A DNA stretch of 20,074 nt, taken from assembly GCA_034698045.1 (NCBI GenBank), contig JAQGAU010001292.1, positions 1 to 20,074 on the forward strand. Direction: 5' to 3'. The notes beneath the pieces are model-generated. The model made no database searches. It was given only the letters and a program-made list of their open reading frames with translations, and had not been told where the DNA came from. Of the stretch, positions 1 to 10,849 are shown in pieces; position 1 is the first letter of the stretch, and each line of letters begins with the position of its first letter. The DNA is from Paramacrobiotus richtersi. Lineage: Eukaryota; Tardigrada; Eutardigrada; Parachela; Macrobiotidae. The position numbers were made by a program, and so were the translations under genes.

Positions 1-2337
1 GCGCACACCAAAGGGGGGTAGCAAAGTACGGGCAAATAACTGCTCTATTAGCAAGCTATGGCACAGCTCCTCGTACAGTTTCTATTTCTCGGATGGCCTA
101 ACGACGACGTTTACCAGCAATGGTTCATGGTAGCTTAAAAAATGCTTGAAAAATAGGTCCCAATTGTCTAAAAATCTGACAAAATTCAGGACTGTAGCAA
201 AAAGTAGTGGGAACAATGTGACACGAGCTTTTTCCGATCCGTTCAGTGCAGTTATGTACATTGGCTATAACGTAACTTCCGGTCGCTGAAATGTTGAATT
301 ATAGAGCGCACAAAAGCTTTTTTGCTAAAAACGCCAACTAGTATTACTTGCAACAGTGCGAACATTGGGTTGGCATAACTTTCATATTTTTAGGAATTTT
401 CGTGTAATTTTGAAGCTTGATTTAAAATTTTGCACTTTCGAGTTATGGATTTCAAGCCAACAATTATCAATAATTTTAAAGGAGCCATAACCATGTGCAG
501 CATTCATATATATATCCAGTGGATCCATAATAAGCGTAAACTTCACAGCGTACAACAGTCAGCAACGATCTGAACGAATATACCATAACTTTGTACCCCA
601 TTTCCTCAAACTTACAATAACATCACGGTGCGATATTCCATTAGAGAAAAAGCAGCCATCGGCGAGTGCACTTACTTAGGTATACTACAATTATCAGAAG
701 TTAAATTAATGTTACAGAACTGCGCTATATTACTGTGAATATTTTGAAGGTTTTTGCAATCATGGGCTGTTTTTGATTTTGATTTTGACTTTACCAACGA
801 CACTACGACCTGAAAAAAATTTCTTCCTGAGTTTTAAAAAGCTTCTGAATGATCTAATAAGAGATTCTGCAAACGGGAATCAAGCACAGCTGGAAAGCCA
901 CGAAGATCGTGCCACCCCGGTCCCCGTCTGCAACCCATAGTAGCGTCCAGTTCTAGTTCGAACGGCGAACTTGTTCGATCGAACGACATGCCTTGAGTCA
1001 ACGCCAAAGCTCAGTCATATGCGACTGTAGCAAGGAAACCACCTGAAGAAATTCGAGGTACCCAGACAGTGAATGAAGATCCACGAAATGAAATGGAACG
1101 TACCCTACAGGTCCCTCACAAACCACAAGCGGATTTTTGCATAAGAAGGATTCGCGAGTGGAAAATTGCAAATTTAAGAGCATTAGGGAGTACAACGACC
1201 ATATTGTGAATCAACTGAAGAATGGAGGGATAGCCACAAGATTCGTCGGCGGTTGCTGCCCTTAGTCGATAGACGAACGTTAACCTTTGCAACAACTGGA
1301 ACATTTAAGGATAGGACAGAGAAGATTTTGCAGCCCGAAATTTTGGCCTTCCAGTGTAATAATGAATGTATTGTTAGGGAATGGGTGTACTAAGCTTCTG
1401 TGACTTTTCCGCCTGGAATTGCTATGATCTCTTTTTTCCTTGTTTGTATCCATCGACTTGAACTTGTACTATTATTTGTTGTTTTTTGAACAGCAAAAGA
1501 TCCTCGTGCATTGTGGGAATCACTGTCTGCTGCCGTGCGGCAGCCACGCTCCGCTGCAGGAAGACATTATACCTGTTATTATACAGGTTTATCGCTTTGC
1601 GACCATTGGAACACATTCTCTTGGTGCATCCAAATTCCGTTGAAACATAAGCCGGATCCACCCGTTACACATTATCCGCATGTACCACTACTCGATTTCA
1701 CACGACGCGTTTGCGCAGTAATTACCTATACCAAATCTACGTCTTTTCCGTGAACGTAATTACTGTCTGTCTGTGCCGTAATACTATTTGCGGCTCCTGT
1801 ACTTTATGAACCGCCGGGAATTATCCTCACCGTATAATTCCTTCTTATTATGTTGGAATAGTGTACTTCCGTGCCTTCCGACAAAGAACTGTTCAGCTGC
1901 TTATTGTGTTCCTACAACTTCGAGAAATGTACAAAAGCGCAACTGCTCTGTGATATGGTACTCCCGCTGGAAAAATTCGAACCTAAGCTCGTGCAGCATT
2001 TTAATAACATGCTTGCTTAATTTGTCCTCCTTTCAGATTATGGCGGCGCTGTCAAGACGTTATGGTGCCTAAACGGCTTCCATTATCTATTACGCCAGTA
2101 TGCTAAAGACATTAAGCGAGATCTTGATCTTCGCTGGATCATCTCGTTCATGCACTGTGCCACGTGAGATCTTGACATCACATCCCGACCCATTAAAGAT
2201 ATAACGATATACCATCGTGGTATACAAGAGCGCTGTCGTTTAAAATTCTGTTTTCTCTGCTTCAGGCTGTGTCAACGGTAATCTTCGTAGCCGAAGTCAG
2301 CAGATGAGAGATGTCGGCAACTGTCGATGCGAGGGTA
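1..2337. other. No gene supported; presumed upstream region
   Basis: Open frames here are short and overlap on both strands, with no recognisable domain. Small hairpins occur at 1571-1588 (ACCTGT/ACAGGT) and 2208-2224 (TATACCA-TCG-TGGTATA), the latter about 115 bases upstream of the proposed start codon. A pyrimidine tract ending in CAG at 2265 may be the acceptor of a leader intron. I could not identify a TATA box with confidence. Confidence 0.5.
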
Positions 2338-2650
2338 ATGGAAATTTTAACTTTCATTTTTGGTTCTTGCTTGGTTAACTCCATGAAGCTCAATATCATC
2401 ACGCTGACAAACGTCAACGCTAGTGGGGTGGCAACGGAACCCATAATGTCCACCTTTCATGTAGCCATTCGTCACAATGAGCAGCGCTATCCTGAATTAT
2501 ACAGAAACTATTCCGTACTGGACTTATACTGGCCGGGTGATATGGCAGTTTGCCGGACGTCTAGTAATGAATGGGTATCGATCAAAATGGCGGAATGGTA
2601 CAGCCATGGAGTGTTCGAGCAAGAAGGTGCTACGGTTGTATTGACCTCAG
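2338..2650 (+). CDS. Exon 1: signal peptide and first beta-alpha units of the ligand-binding domain
   Basis: The reading frame is open from 2308 and carries ATGs at 2311 and 2338. Starting at 2338 places a hydrophobic run directly at the N-terminus, as expected for a secreted or membrane receptor. Residues resembling FHVAIRHNEQRYPELYRNYSV and the following LYWPGD, a cysteine, AEWYSHG and ATVVLTS follow the order seen in natriuretic-peptide-receptor ectodomains. The exon ends at a GTGAAG donor in phase 1. An acceptor-like tract ending at 2265 (CTGCTTCAG) suggests a spliced 5' untranslated leader, but its upstream exon was not found. Confidence 0.75.
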
Positions 2651-4664
2651 GTGAAGACAGACCTTACTGCACTGTACTTGTTGTTTTGACGATATGAGTT
2701 GGCTATTAAACCATCTGAGCTACTTTGTATCGTAACGTAAGAAAAGCCTTATACCTACCATCTTTTTTTCAACAGTATGCGGCCCAGCGTTTCCGATTAT
2801 TGGAGACTTCCTTCGAGGTAAAATAAGGGTTGATTTGACTTAGGTCGTTTGGCAGACATGTGATAAAATTACGAATAACATTTGCGTAACAAAAAAGTTC
2901 GCTCACTATTGTGCTGCAATCACGATGCCTCCATTGATTAACTGCAGAGCTGATCAAAAGTAATAAAAAACAGCGAGAAACGGTAAATTACGTATATTTG
3001 TATGTATGACGTAAACGCCGAAATTCAAAGGTGGGAATTATCAGCGGTTTCTAATTTGTACGTGTTACAGAGCTTGACATCACGGTTATTCAATTGTAAG
3101 TGGCTTAGGCGGAAACCTGATGCATTCACCGAACATTATTATTGATTGAAACCTTGTATTCTACGCAATACAGTGCGTCCAGCGTACCGGGTAGAGCGGA
3201 CCGTTATCCTACTGCAGTAGTTTTGTCGACCGCTTCCTATATGGTTTTCGGCAAAGCCGTCGGGGACCTTTTAAGCTTGTTCGATTGGCACTACGTTGTG
3301 GTCCTTAGACACCAGTTTAAAAAAGCCGATCCATCGATTGCATCTGGACGCAGTCTAACCCCGTGCGACGGCGTAACACAAAATTTGGCGAAGCGGACCG
3401 ATACACAACACCATGTGATGCAGTTCGATTCAACCGAAGGAGTATCGCTGCACGATGCACTGAAGACCGCTGCCCCTTACAGTCGAAGTAAGGATAGATT
3501 TTGGAAATAGGAAAACCTACGCTGATTGCTTGCTGCTGTGGATTACCTTATATACTTCACGGTGCTACACGTTTTTCCAGTGTTCTGGATCTGAGCACAG
3601 CCATAATTCATGTGTCTATTACTCTGTATTCGGTACTACAGTATGTAACACTGAAATTGTAATAATACCACTAAGCAGAAAGGGCTAAGATAAGAAGCGG
3701 CTTTTGATCGGGCTTGATTGCTCATTTGAATGCTTTTTCTAGTTTTTGCTTGCTGCACCTTATTCCGACCGATGAGAGAGTTACTGGTACGACCTCAATA
3801 TCGAATGATCGTTAACAAAATGTACCAGCAAGCCAGACAAAGTCAGAACGTTTCTCTGTGTAGGCAGCCGCCCATGATCTGAATATGACAAATGGTGACC
3901 ACGTAAGATGTAGTCAGATTGGCGGTGTTTGAACTAACATGTGCAAACGTAATGCTCTAACAGATATTCCTGTGCCCGTACGAGGCCCAGGTTCCTGGTG
4001 AACCACCGCTAGGAATGTGGAAGCAGAATGACACTCTAGATCAGGTAAGATTGCACATATACCGATTGAAGGAGCTAAGGTGCGAGATGCGTCACGAATT
4101 GTTTGCGGAGGGTCAAGGAGGCATTGGAGAGCGTCCTGGTATTACGTACACCAGAGACTGACTGGTCTAGTTTCATGGACCGTTCAGAAGAGATCAACCG
4201 TTACAGAGAGGCAACGTTTGGAACACCGTACAGTCCCGTGCAGTTGGTATTAGTACTAGTTTTAGATATTCCTGTCTCAGTAATTATGGAAAATGTCTTT
4301 TCGCAGTATAATGACTTCTTCGTTTCCTGCACTAGTGCTGCTGATTTGATGACCAAAGTAAGATACTTATATGTGGCTCATTACCACCACATATGTACGA
4401 GTATGTGTGTTCTGCGATACCATAACCTTAGAGTTATGGTTGTGGTTTCTTTAGGTGCTGAACGAAATACGGATTGAAGAGGCGCATTGCAATACGAAAA
4501 GTGACTGTAGTCGTACAGCGTCAAGGACTCAAGGCGGATAACTGAAAAAATTGTGAGCAGATCCCACAATCTCACGTTCGAAGATATTCCCATTACCGGG
4601 AGCGGCGAACGATTTCCAGCTGTAATTGTGCAGCAGTACGATCGCTTAAAGAATTTTATCGGGC
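2338..4664 (+). CDS. Receptor ligand-binding (ANF_receptor, type I periplasmic-binding fold) ectodomain, multi-exon
   Basis: This block encodes an extracellular ligand-binding domain like that of natriuretic peptide receptors. Exon 1 (2338-2650) opens with a hydrophobic signal (MEILTFIFGSCLV) and contains RYPELYRNYSV and ATVVLTS, hallmarks of the family. Exon 2 (2776-2817) adds VCGPAFPIIGDFLR and exon 3 (3071-3095) adds ELDITVIQ. Exon 4 (3174-3487) gives RYPTAVVLSTAS, a GDLLSLFDWHYVVVL strand and a terminal SR. Exon 5 (3743-3849) holds NKMYQQARQSQN, and exon 6 (3964-4044) holds IFLCPYEA and GMWKQNDTLDQ. Later blocks hold VKEALESVLVLRTPE, FGTPYSPVQL, VLNEIR and NLTFEDIPITGSGERFP. Junctions 1 to 5 have phases 1,1,2,1,0 and all match. 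An upstream in-frame ATG at 2311 is possible; 2338 gives the better signal peptide. Cysteines in exons 1 and 2 could form the conserved disulfide. Two later frame problems leave intactness uncertain. Confidence 0.72.
4111..4664 (+). CDS. C-terminal part of ectodomain, exons 7-9, with probable frame breaks
   Basis: Exon 7 (about 4111-4246) reads VKEALESVLVLRTPETDW then FGTPYSPVQL. A 60-base intron (4247-4306) precedes exon 8 (4307-4357, YNDFFVSCTSAADLMTK). After another intron (4358-4454), exon 9 begins VLNEIRIEEAHC. The sequence NLTFEDIPITGSGERFPAVI followed by QQYDRLKNF, typical of the membrane-proximal lobe of this family, continues in a different frame from 4511 onward. No intron of workable size lies between the two frames. 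The link from exon 6 (phase 0) to exon 7 also lacks an in-phase acceptor. Either two indels (mutational or assembly errors) or unrecognised splicing explain this. The 3' limit near 4664 is uncertain; the frame stays open to a stop at 4685. Confidence 0.5.
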
Positions 4665-5520
4665 GTGCTATGTCTTTATTTACTTGAACAGCACCATATT
4701 TATTTATATTTACAGTATACATATACTTTGACAGCACGTTGTTACTAACAGCCATGCGGATTGTAACGGGGAACGAGCGTACGGGCATATCGGCACACGT
4801 TTATTGATCTTAGCTGACCATTCTGATACTGCAACTGATCTAACTAGCTGATGGACTCGCTGGAACATGCAGTACTGGTGCCTTATATATGGAGCCGGAT
4901 ACAGGAATATACCAATAAGGGGTGGATACATAGCTGACCAGTACATACGTAACGAGGGATGGACATTCCACGCTCGTCACAGAATAATCTTTAAAATGCT
5001 GACATACCACTGATTTACAATTGCGCCGGTTTGAAATTTAGTTTGCAGTTTGTCTGTCAACGAGCAGTCCTAGGGTTTGTGCCTGACTCACCTGTTTTCG
5101 GGGTGGTAGGCCAAATAATTAATAAACGGAATATTTCTGGCACTGGTGATATCTTCAACCTTTTGCAGCGACGGTTATCGACATCGGGAGGTCTGTTTGT
5201 TGAGCGTTCGCAGAATGTGGAACAAAGGGTGACCGATAACAGTGATTCACAATTTCGCTGTGGACAATGAACGCCACAAGACTTAGTTACAACGGTCTTG
5301 TAATCAGTAGTAATTTGTATTGAAACTGACAGGCTATCAGTTTCAGCCTATCAGTTTCATACTTCGTAGCACTGCGCGCTATCTGGGCAAACATTTTACA
5401 CTGCCTCAGGAATCCAAATGGGTCTTACATGCGCAGTTCATAATGAAAATGAAACAGGTTATTACTTAACTCTGTATCGTATGAACATTGTATACTACTT
5501 AGACTACAATTAACAATCAG
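4665..5520 (+). other. Unresolved interval that should hold the juxtamembrane and transmembrane exon(s)
   Basis: A receptor of this type needs a membrane span between the ligand-binding and kinase blocks. I found no convincing hydrophobic exon here. A weak candidate begins after an acceptor-like TTTGCAG at 5042-5048. It reads PDSPVFG, reminiscent of the proline/aspartate motif that precedes the membrane in natriuretic receptors, and the frame stays open to 5270. A short imperfect tandem repeat of CTATCAGTTTCA occurs near 5331-5360. Nothing else could be assigned. Confidence 0.25.
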
Positions 5521-5849
5521 TATGGAAAGGGGTGTAATAATTTGTTCCGATATTCAGTATGGGTATAAAAAAAACGGCATCGTACACCCAGCTGAGTGCT
5601 GGTTGATGAAGACGGGACGCTTTATCAAAAAGGATCTCGTTGCCTTTCAAGAATTCCGCATTGATAGTTCCACCATCGAGGCTGCGCAAATGACCGACCT
5701 TGACTTGTTAATGCGATGGGAAAATCTAACAAAGCTGAGGCACGAAAATGTGTTTTCTCACCATCAGTTTGCTGTCCATTGGATGAGTCCCGGACCGGAG
5801 AGCGGCCGGAGTTTCATTCAGCTGCATGTCCAGACGGATAGTTCTGACG
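5521..5849 (+). CDS. Exon: degenerate kinase N-lobe (pseudokinase 1, first half)
   Basis: The exon lies between an acceptor (AACAATCAG, ending 5520) and a GTACGA donor, entering in phase 2 and leaving in phase 1. Its start, RGVIICSDIQYG, resembles the W-x-I-x-x-x-D-I lead-in to kinase homology domains of receptor cyclases, without the tryptophan. From LVAFQEFRID through KLRHEN to FAVHW, 49 residues align without a gap to the N-lobe at the end of the exon ending at 13065. The VAxK lysine is replaced by glutamine and the glycine loop is degraded, so ATP binding should be lost. It ends at the hinge (TDSSDG), the position where the other kinase exons end with DYCAG. The matching C-lobe is inferred to be the start of 11557-13065. 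Confidence 0.65.
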
Positions 5850-6426
5850 GTACGACTAGCCTTTAACGTCGCTTAATAATGCCTTTACTACAGATAAGGA
5901 CGAGTTACTACAGTAGTGGTTGGGTCGTTTTGCGGCGGCCCGTGCCACATCAACGCGTCATAATCTTACGCCACCTAAACAACGCTAACAGATGCAGAAA
6001 TGAATCTTCTGCAAAGTGCTTATTTTAGTTCATTTTTAAACTCAAAAGTTTAAGCGCTGTATGACTTTAAACTCAAAAGTTTCAAGTAAAATTTCTGTAA
6101 CATTCGCTAGAGCAAAAAATTATACGGAAACGCTATTATGTACGTAACGTTATGACAAACTTATTGCTCGAACGAATTTTCAAAATTCATTCATTTAAAA
6201 AAGTAAAAAATTTAAAAACGTCTAGGGGGGACGGTGGCCCCTGACATTCTACAGCCGCTCAGAGCGTCGTTATCATCACATCAAGATTTCGCTCGAGCAA
6301 TAAGGTTTTAATGTGAAATTAGTAATTTAGAGATGTTTTGCTTATTTTTCCCGTATTTTGGTGATTTGTTGTCAAATTAAACGTGATTGTTTACGGCACG
6401 CGTTCAAAGTTAAAGCAAAATGACGG

Positions 6427-7395
6427 TTGCAAAGGGGTATTACGAAAATCTGGGTTTGGGATCTGGAAGTGGACCTGGTAGACTGGGGTATGGTATGGTA
6501 CTAAACCTGGGAATTACGTCCAGACTGGTATCCGGGAATGTGGATTATGGCAGTTGCTTCCGGTTCTGGTGGCTGGTATATGGTATCTGGCTTGCGCTAG
6601 CGGTTCGGATGTGGTATCCGGTTTCGGTAGTACTACGAAGTAACTATAACGGTCGATCGCGTGCAAAGGGATCGTTCTTCTCACGGTTCATAACCGTAAG
6701 AAGTTCTTCACCGTCAAGATTTGGTGGCCAAAGCTATTGAGAGTTCGTAAAACGCTTTATGGAATAAGTGCCTGAGAGGTAACACTGCCTTGAATCATGA
6801 TGCGTTTATCCTTTGCCGAAGCAAACGAACAATTGCACAGCAGAGTCAGAAACCTAATAGTTCATGGTTAATGTGAGTAGCGTTCCCATGTGCTTGACTC
6901 ATAAGGAAAGAAATAATGGACAAAGAAAGAAAGGATGAAAAATTAATGAAATCAAGGAGAGAAATAAGAAAACTCTTCGATGCAGTTATGAAATTCTTTT
7001 CCGTGACTGTACGTCTGAGATATACAATCTGTGCAGTATTAGCTGTATTCTGTTATTCTTCTTTTCTGGCGTTACGTCACTTACATGATCGCAACGCACC
7101 TTTACATATAAAAACATCAAGTTTTCTATGGTGGTTTTCCGCTTCATACAATCTGGCCCCGAAATCTGAAAGCTACAGAACCTCGACCGGTTCATACAGG
7201 ACGAGCGTTTTACAGGTGACCGTCAATCCGTCATAACTAACTACTTTGTAGTACTCGTACTACCGAGACCGGGTATTCCGAGGTACCAGCCTGGACGTAG
7301 TTCCCAGGCCCAGTACGGCAGTACCATACCACATCCCAGCCTACCAGGTCCACTCCCAGTTTCCAAACCCAGGTTTTCGTAACACCCGTTGCAAA
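6427..7395. mobile_element. Inverted-repeat element (arms about 6427-6655 and 7221-7395)
   Basis: The left arm, reading TTACGAAAATCTGGGTTTGG, AGTGGACCTGGTAG, GGTATGGTACT and CGGTAGTACTACGAAG, reappears as the reverse complement at 7221-7395 with scattered mismatches. The left arm carries extra sequence of roughly 50-80 bases built of GGTATCCGG/GGTATCTGG-like units. The arms enclose about 565 bases in which a 106-codon frame (6916-7236) has a hydrophobic stretch but no transposase signature. This looks like a non-autonomous foldback or DNA transposon relic. No target-site duplication was recognised. Confidence 0.65.
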
Positions 7396-8240
7396 GCCGG
7401 TACTAAGAGAATAGAGCTGGCGCCGTATGTAAGAAACAGCGGCAGCTCCAGTTGTGCTGGGACGAGAGAGACAGAGAGAGAGAAAGCGAGCGCAAGCCTG
7501 CCCGCATGTGCCCGCTCGCTCGCTCTGGACTCCCTTACCACAGACCGAATAAAGCAAGCAACAGCTGCACTGCACTAAAGCGCTAAGGAAAGAAACGCAA
7601 CCAGATATATGTCTGTTGAGGACATCGGTTTCCCTAACCTGATTTCACATTTAATTGTTTACTTCTATAGAGAAAAACGGTATAATTAATCTAAAAATAC
7701 TTCCATATAGAATTAGCTATGCCTTACACGATAGGCTAGATACCCTATTCTGAATTTCCGCTGGTAACTCCTCCATAAATTACATTAGATTTAATACTGT
7801 TGGCGCTCAGCGCGGTACCGGCGGCTGGCCGCAGTAGACGGTCTTCGTCCACCAACAGAAATTTTTTTCAGTCGGCTTATTCGGTTAGAAATATCACAAT
7901 TTCGCAAAACGGACTAACACCTGGAACTGCGTCAGCAGTCGCAATCGTGTTACCCCTTTTCGTTAAAAAGTGTTTCGTCTCGTTTACATGCATCATTCTC
8001 GCTCTTTAAAACTTTGGGCACCGAGCAGGTTTTAATTCTGCATACACGTACTCTGAACACTTCTTAAGGCTATATTCTTCCCGTTGTTATAACTATTGGT
8101 GAAACAGGACAGCCGCGCGCTTGTAACCGTTACACATAACTGTTTCGTTATTTTTAATAGCCAGAACATTGATATAGTTATAGCGTCGCACAATCCGTTT
8201 GTGCGCGCAACGTCCGGTTATTGCGCAACAGCATCGATAA

Positions 8241-8540
8241 GTTTAAACACATTCGCTCCTCAAATAATTCAGCGTTTCATTCAAACTTCTTGAGACTTTT
8301 ATCATAAATGCACGTATATATGATGATCGTTCTGACCCAGAATTAGCCCGATAGCATGTTTCTGAAATTTTAAAATGAATTTCAAAAATTTTGAAATTCA
8401 TTTTAAAATTTCAAAAACATACCTCAGGGCTGAAGGTGGTTCAGAACGATCATCACATAGTTATATGCGCATGTGTTGATGAAAAATTCAAGAAGTTTGC
8501 ATAAAACGCTGAATTATTTGAGAAAGAAATGTGTTTAAAC
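8241..8540. repeat. 300 bp foldback palindrome
   Basis: Two arms meet at about position 8388. Both outer ends carry GTTTAAAC, a palindrome itself. Reading inward from both sides one finds CAAATAATTCAGCGTTT, CAAACTTCTTGA and GATGATCGTTCTGA, then an almost perfect central palindrome (8356-8420) of ATTTTAAAATGAATTTC and its complement with a single mismatched pair. Transcribed RNA would fold into a hairpin of nearly 150 bp. It is best described as a MITE or foldback element. Confidence 0.85.
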
Positions 8541-8937
8541 TTTACGGCACACCGACTTTACATCGACGTCCTTTTTATCGCCGACAGAATATAGATGACA
8601 ACTAACCGACCTACCTATTCTATCGGCTAACAAAATCCATATTAACTTTCGGTAGCTAGAACTATATATCGAATGAAAATTCACTGACGACGTTTCGGTG
8701 CCGACAATTCGTTGGTTTAGAAACCAAGAAAAATGTTTGATGCAGTAGTTTAGCAGGCTCATTTATCTAGTCAGTTTTACATGCGAGACAATTTCCCCCA
8801 CGTGGGGATTTCAGATAGACGCATTCATTCAGATACACGCATGGAGGATCAGCTTCGCGCGGGAAACCTCGCTCGTCGTGATTAAATGGCCGTAACAAAA
8901 AGGCCACCCCACGAAAGCAAGCAAATACTGAAAAAGT

Positions 8938-9260
8938 GAAACAATACATCAAGGAGCTAAACGAAGAAGCTAAATCAAGAAGAAACAAAGGAGGACCTGA
9001 GAGAAACTAAAAAGAAACTAAAAGAATCTCGCAAAAAAAACCGAGAAGAAACCAAAAGAGAAACCAAGAAGAAACTGAGAGAAACCAAGAAGAAACTAAG
9101 AGAAAATAAGAAACCAAGAAAAAAATAAGCTAACAAAACAAAGACAAAACCCTGAGAATCCAAGAAGAAACTAAGAGAAACTAAGAAGAAACTAAGAGAA
9201 TCCAAAAAGAAACTAAGAGAAACCGACAAGAAACTAAGAGAAATTACGAAGAGAAACCAA
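8938..9260. repeat. Purine-rich minisatellite (GAAACTAAGA/GAAACCAAGA units)
   Basis: An irregular tandem array of about 10-16 base units (AGAAACTAAGAGAAACCAAG and variants) runs through this stretch with almost no pyrimidines beyond isolated C and T. On the minus strand it yields a low-complexity SLSFFL repeat frame (8975-9229), which I regard as an artefact of the repeat and not as a gene. Less regular copies extend to about 9370. Confidence 0.85.
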
Positions 9261-10811
9261 GAATGTGAACTAAGAACATCAGAAACTAAATGACCAAATT
9301 TATACTATTAACCAAGAGGAAACTAAATTAAGAAATTACAACTCAGAAACTAAGAAGACAACCTAAAGCGTAAGCCAAGCACTAAGGTTAGTATAACATA
9401 TAACAGCCTCGCATAAAGTAAAATTCAACCAAGACCTGATCGAAAGTAAGAATCCAAAGTGAGAACCGTTATCTTTAATAATAGTAATGAATTGGTTGTT
9501 TTGCTCCTGGAATGCAATAAAAAAGCGGAGATATATGAAAAGTGGGATCTTAAGCTGAATACACTAAGATATCGAAGTAAGATTTCAGCTAAAAGATGAA
9601 GTAAAAAAACAACCAAAAAAGGAATGAAGCGTCGTGGCGTAACCGCTAACCGATATGCCGTACATAAAGTGTTACTGACATGGCAAACAACATTCCAGTA
9701 ATCAGAAAGATTTCGCGCCAGCAGCGAAGTGGGGAACCCCAGAATTATCGAATGCCGCTATGTTAGTGCACGTTTTTGGGTTAGATGTATAATTATTTGG
9801 CAGTTCGGGCCATTCCGAAGTTATCTGAAAAGCTGTAGCGCTGTTGGGTCAAATTACGGATTTGGCGAAAATATTTAGCAACAAAACTGGCAGCTGTGGT
9901 TTGACAGGAATGTTTTGTCGTTCGATCGAATAAAACTGACAAAATGTCGGGCGTGCATTGTTAGTCCATCAAAAGTGGCATTCGAAACTTTACACCGCTA
10001 TTGCGCAATAACCGGACGTTGCGCGCACAAACGGATTTATGCATACTCTATATTGATGTTTTGGCTATTAGAAGTAACAAAGCAGCCAGGTGTAATGTTT
10101 GCGGATGCGCAAAAGCTTTGTTTTCGTCTATACTTGGGGCACTGTACAGAAAATCGCCTTAAAGCCACCGCCCAACAAACTGGAGTACACAGGGTCAGGT
10201 ACATGCACAGGGTAGTACAACACTTAGTGAGCGCCCATCTCTAGTCAAAGACCGAAACTCTACGAAATTTAAGAAGCACATTTTCGCCTCCTGTAAATGT
10301 TGAAATAAGGCATATCTGAACTTTTCCGTACACTTTATTATTGTTTTTTGTGTCGGAGGCTTGTGCCCAATAAAATCATTTTATTACAAGGGGAAGGGGT
10401 GGTTAATAGCGGACGTTCGCTGAATTGGGGAACCTGATGTCAAATTACACGAGTACAAGCAAAATAACACTACTTACTACAAAGAATTTCAAATGAGAAT
10501 TTGCAGAACAGTCTCCAGCAAACCAGAATACCAGATCCTGAGCACATATCAAAATATACAATATCAAAACAGTTATTCGATCGTCGAACAATATCGAACT
10601 GCGAATGCATGCCCTGCAAAGCTGTACTAATCGTAGAAGTAAGAGAAACTATGGTATGGATAGGAAATTTTACGAAGCCGGTGAGGGATGGTTTGAATCC
10701 GGTACTGTGACACACAATGACGGCCAAATTGATGTGCGACAGTCTCACGGTATAAAACTGAGAACCAGAGGATCTGCCGATAGAAGCCCATCTCCGTTTA
10801 TACTTACGTGC

Positions 10812-10849
10812 TAATCGACCGAAGCGAAGCGGAGGTCCTCTATATTCAA
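10812..10849 (+). repeat. Dispersed repeat copy 1 (ATCGACCGAAGCG...)
   Basis: The sequence TAATCGACCGAAGCGAAGCG followed by GAGGTCCTCTATATTCAA recurs with few changes at 18749-18785 in the same orientation. Two copies in 20 kb suggest a high-copy element. The core is rich in alternating GAAGCG/GCGAAG. Confidence 0.7.

Larger units (their letters stand above)
8120..10115. mobile_element. Inverted pair of element fragments (8120-8235 and 9990-10115)
   Basis: The sequence at 9995-10040 (TTGCGCAATAACCGGACGTT, GCGCGCACAAACGGATT) is the near-perfect reverse complement of 8190-8232. The similarity continues outward through TGTT.TGGCTATTA and AA.TAAC.AA. The two copies lie about 1.7 kb apart in opposite orientation and adjoin the foldback palindrome, as terminal inverted repeats of a larger element would. 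A 109-codon frame on the plus strand at 9915-10244 spans the right copy, but it is shifted in the left copy and shows no known domain. Confidence 0.55.

Noticed and set aside
1440..2072. Overlapping open frames on the plus strand upstream of the receptor gene
   Set aside because: No recognisable domain and no consistent splice structure; similar overlapping frames exist on the minus strand.
6916..7236. 106-codon frame with a hydrophobic stretch inside the 6427-7395 inverted repeat
   Set aside because: There is no domain or transposase motif, and its end runs into the repeat arm.
8975..9229. Minus-strand frame with SLSFFL repeats
   Set aside because: It is a translation of the purine-rich minisatellite, which lacks stops by composition.
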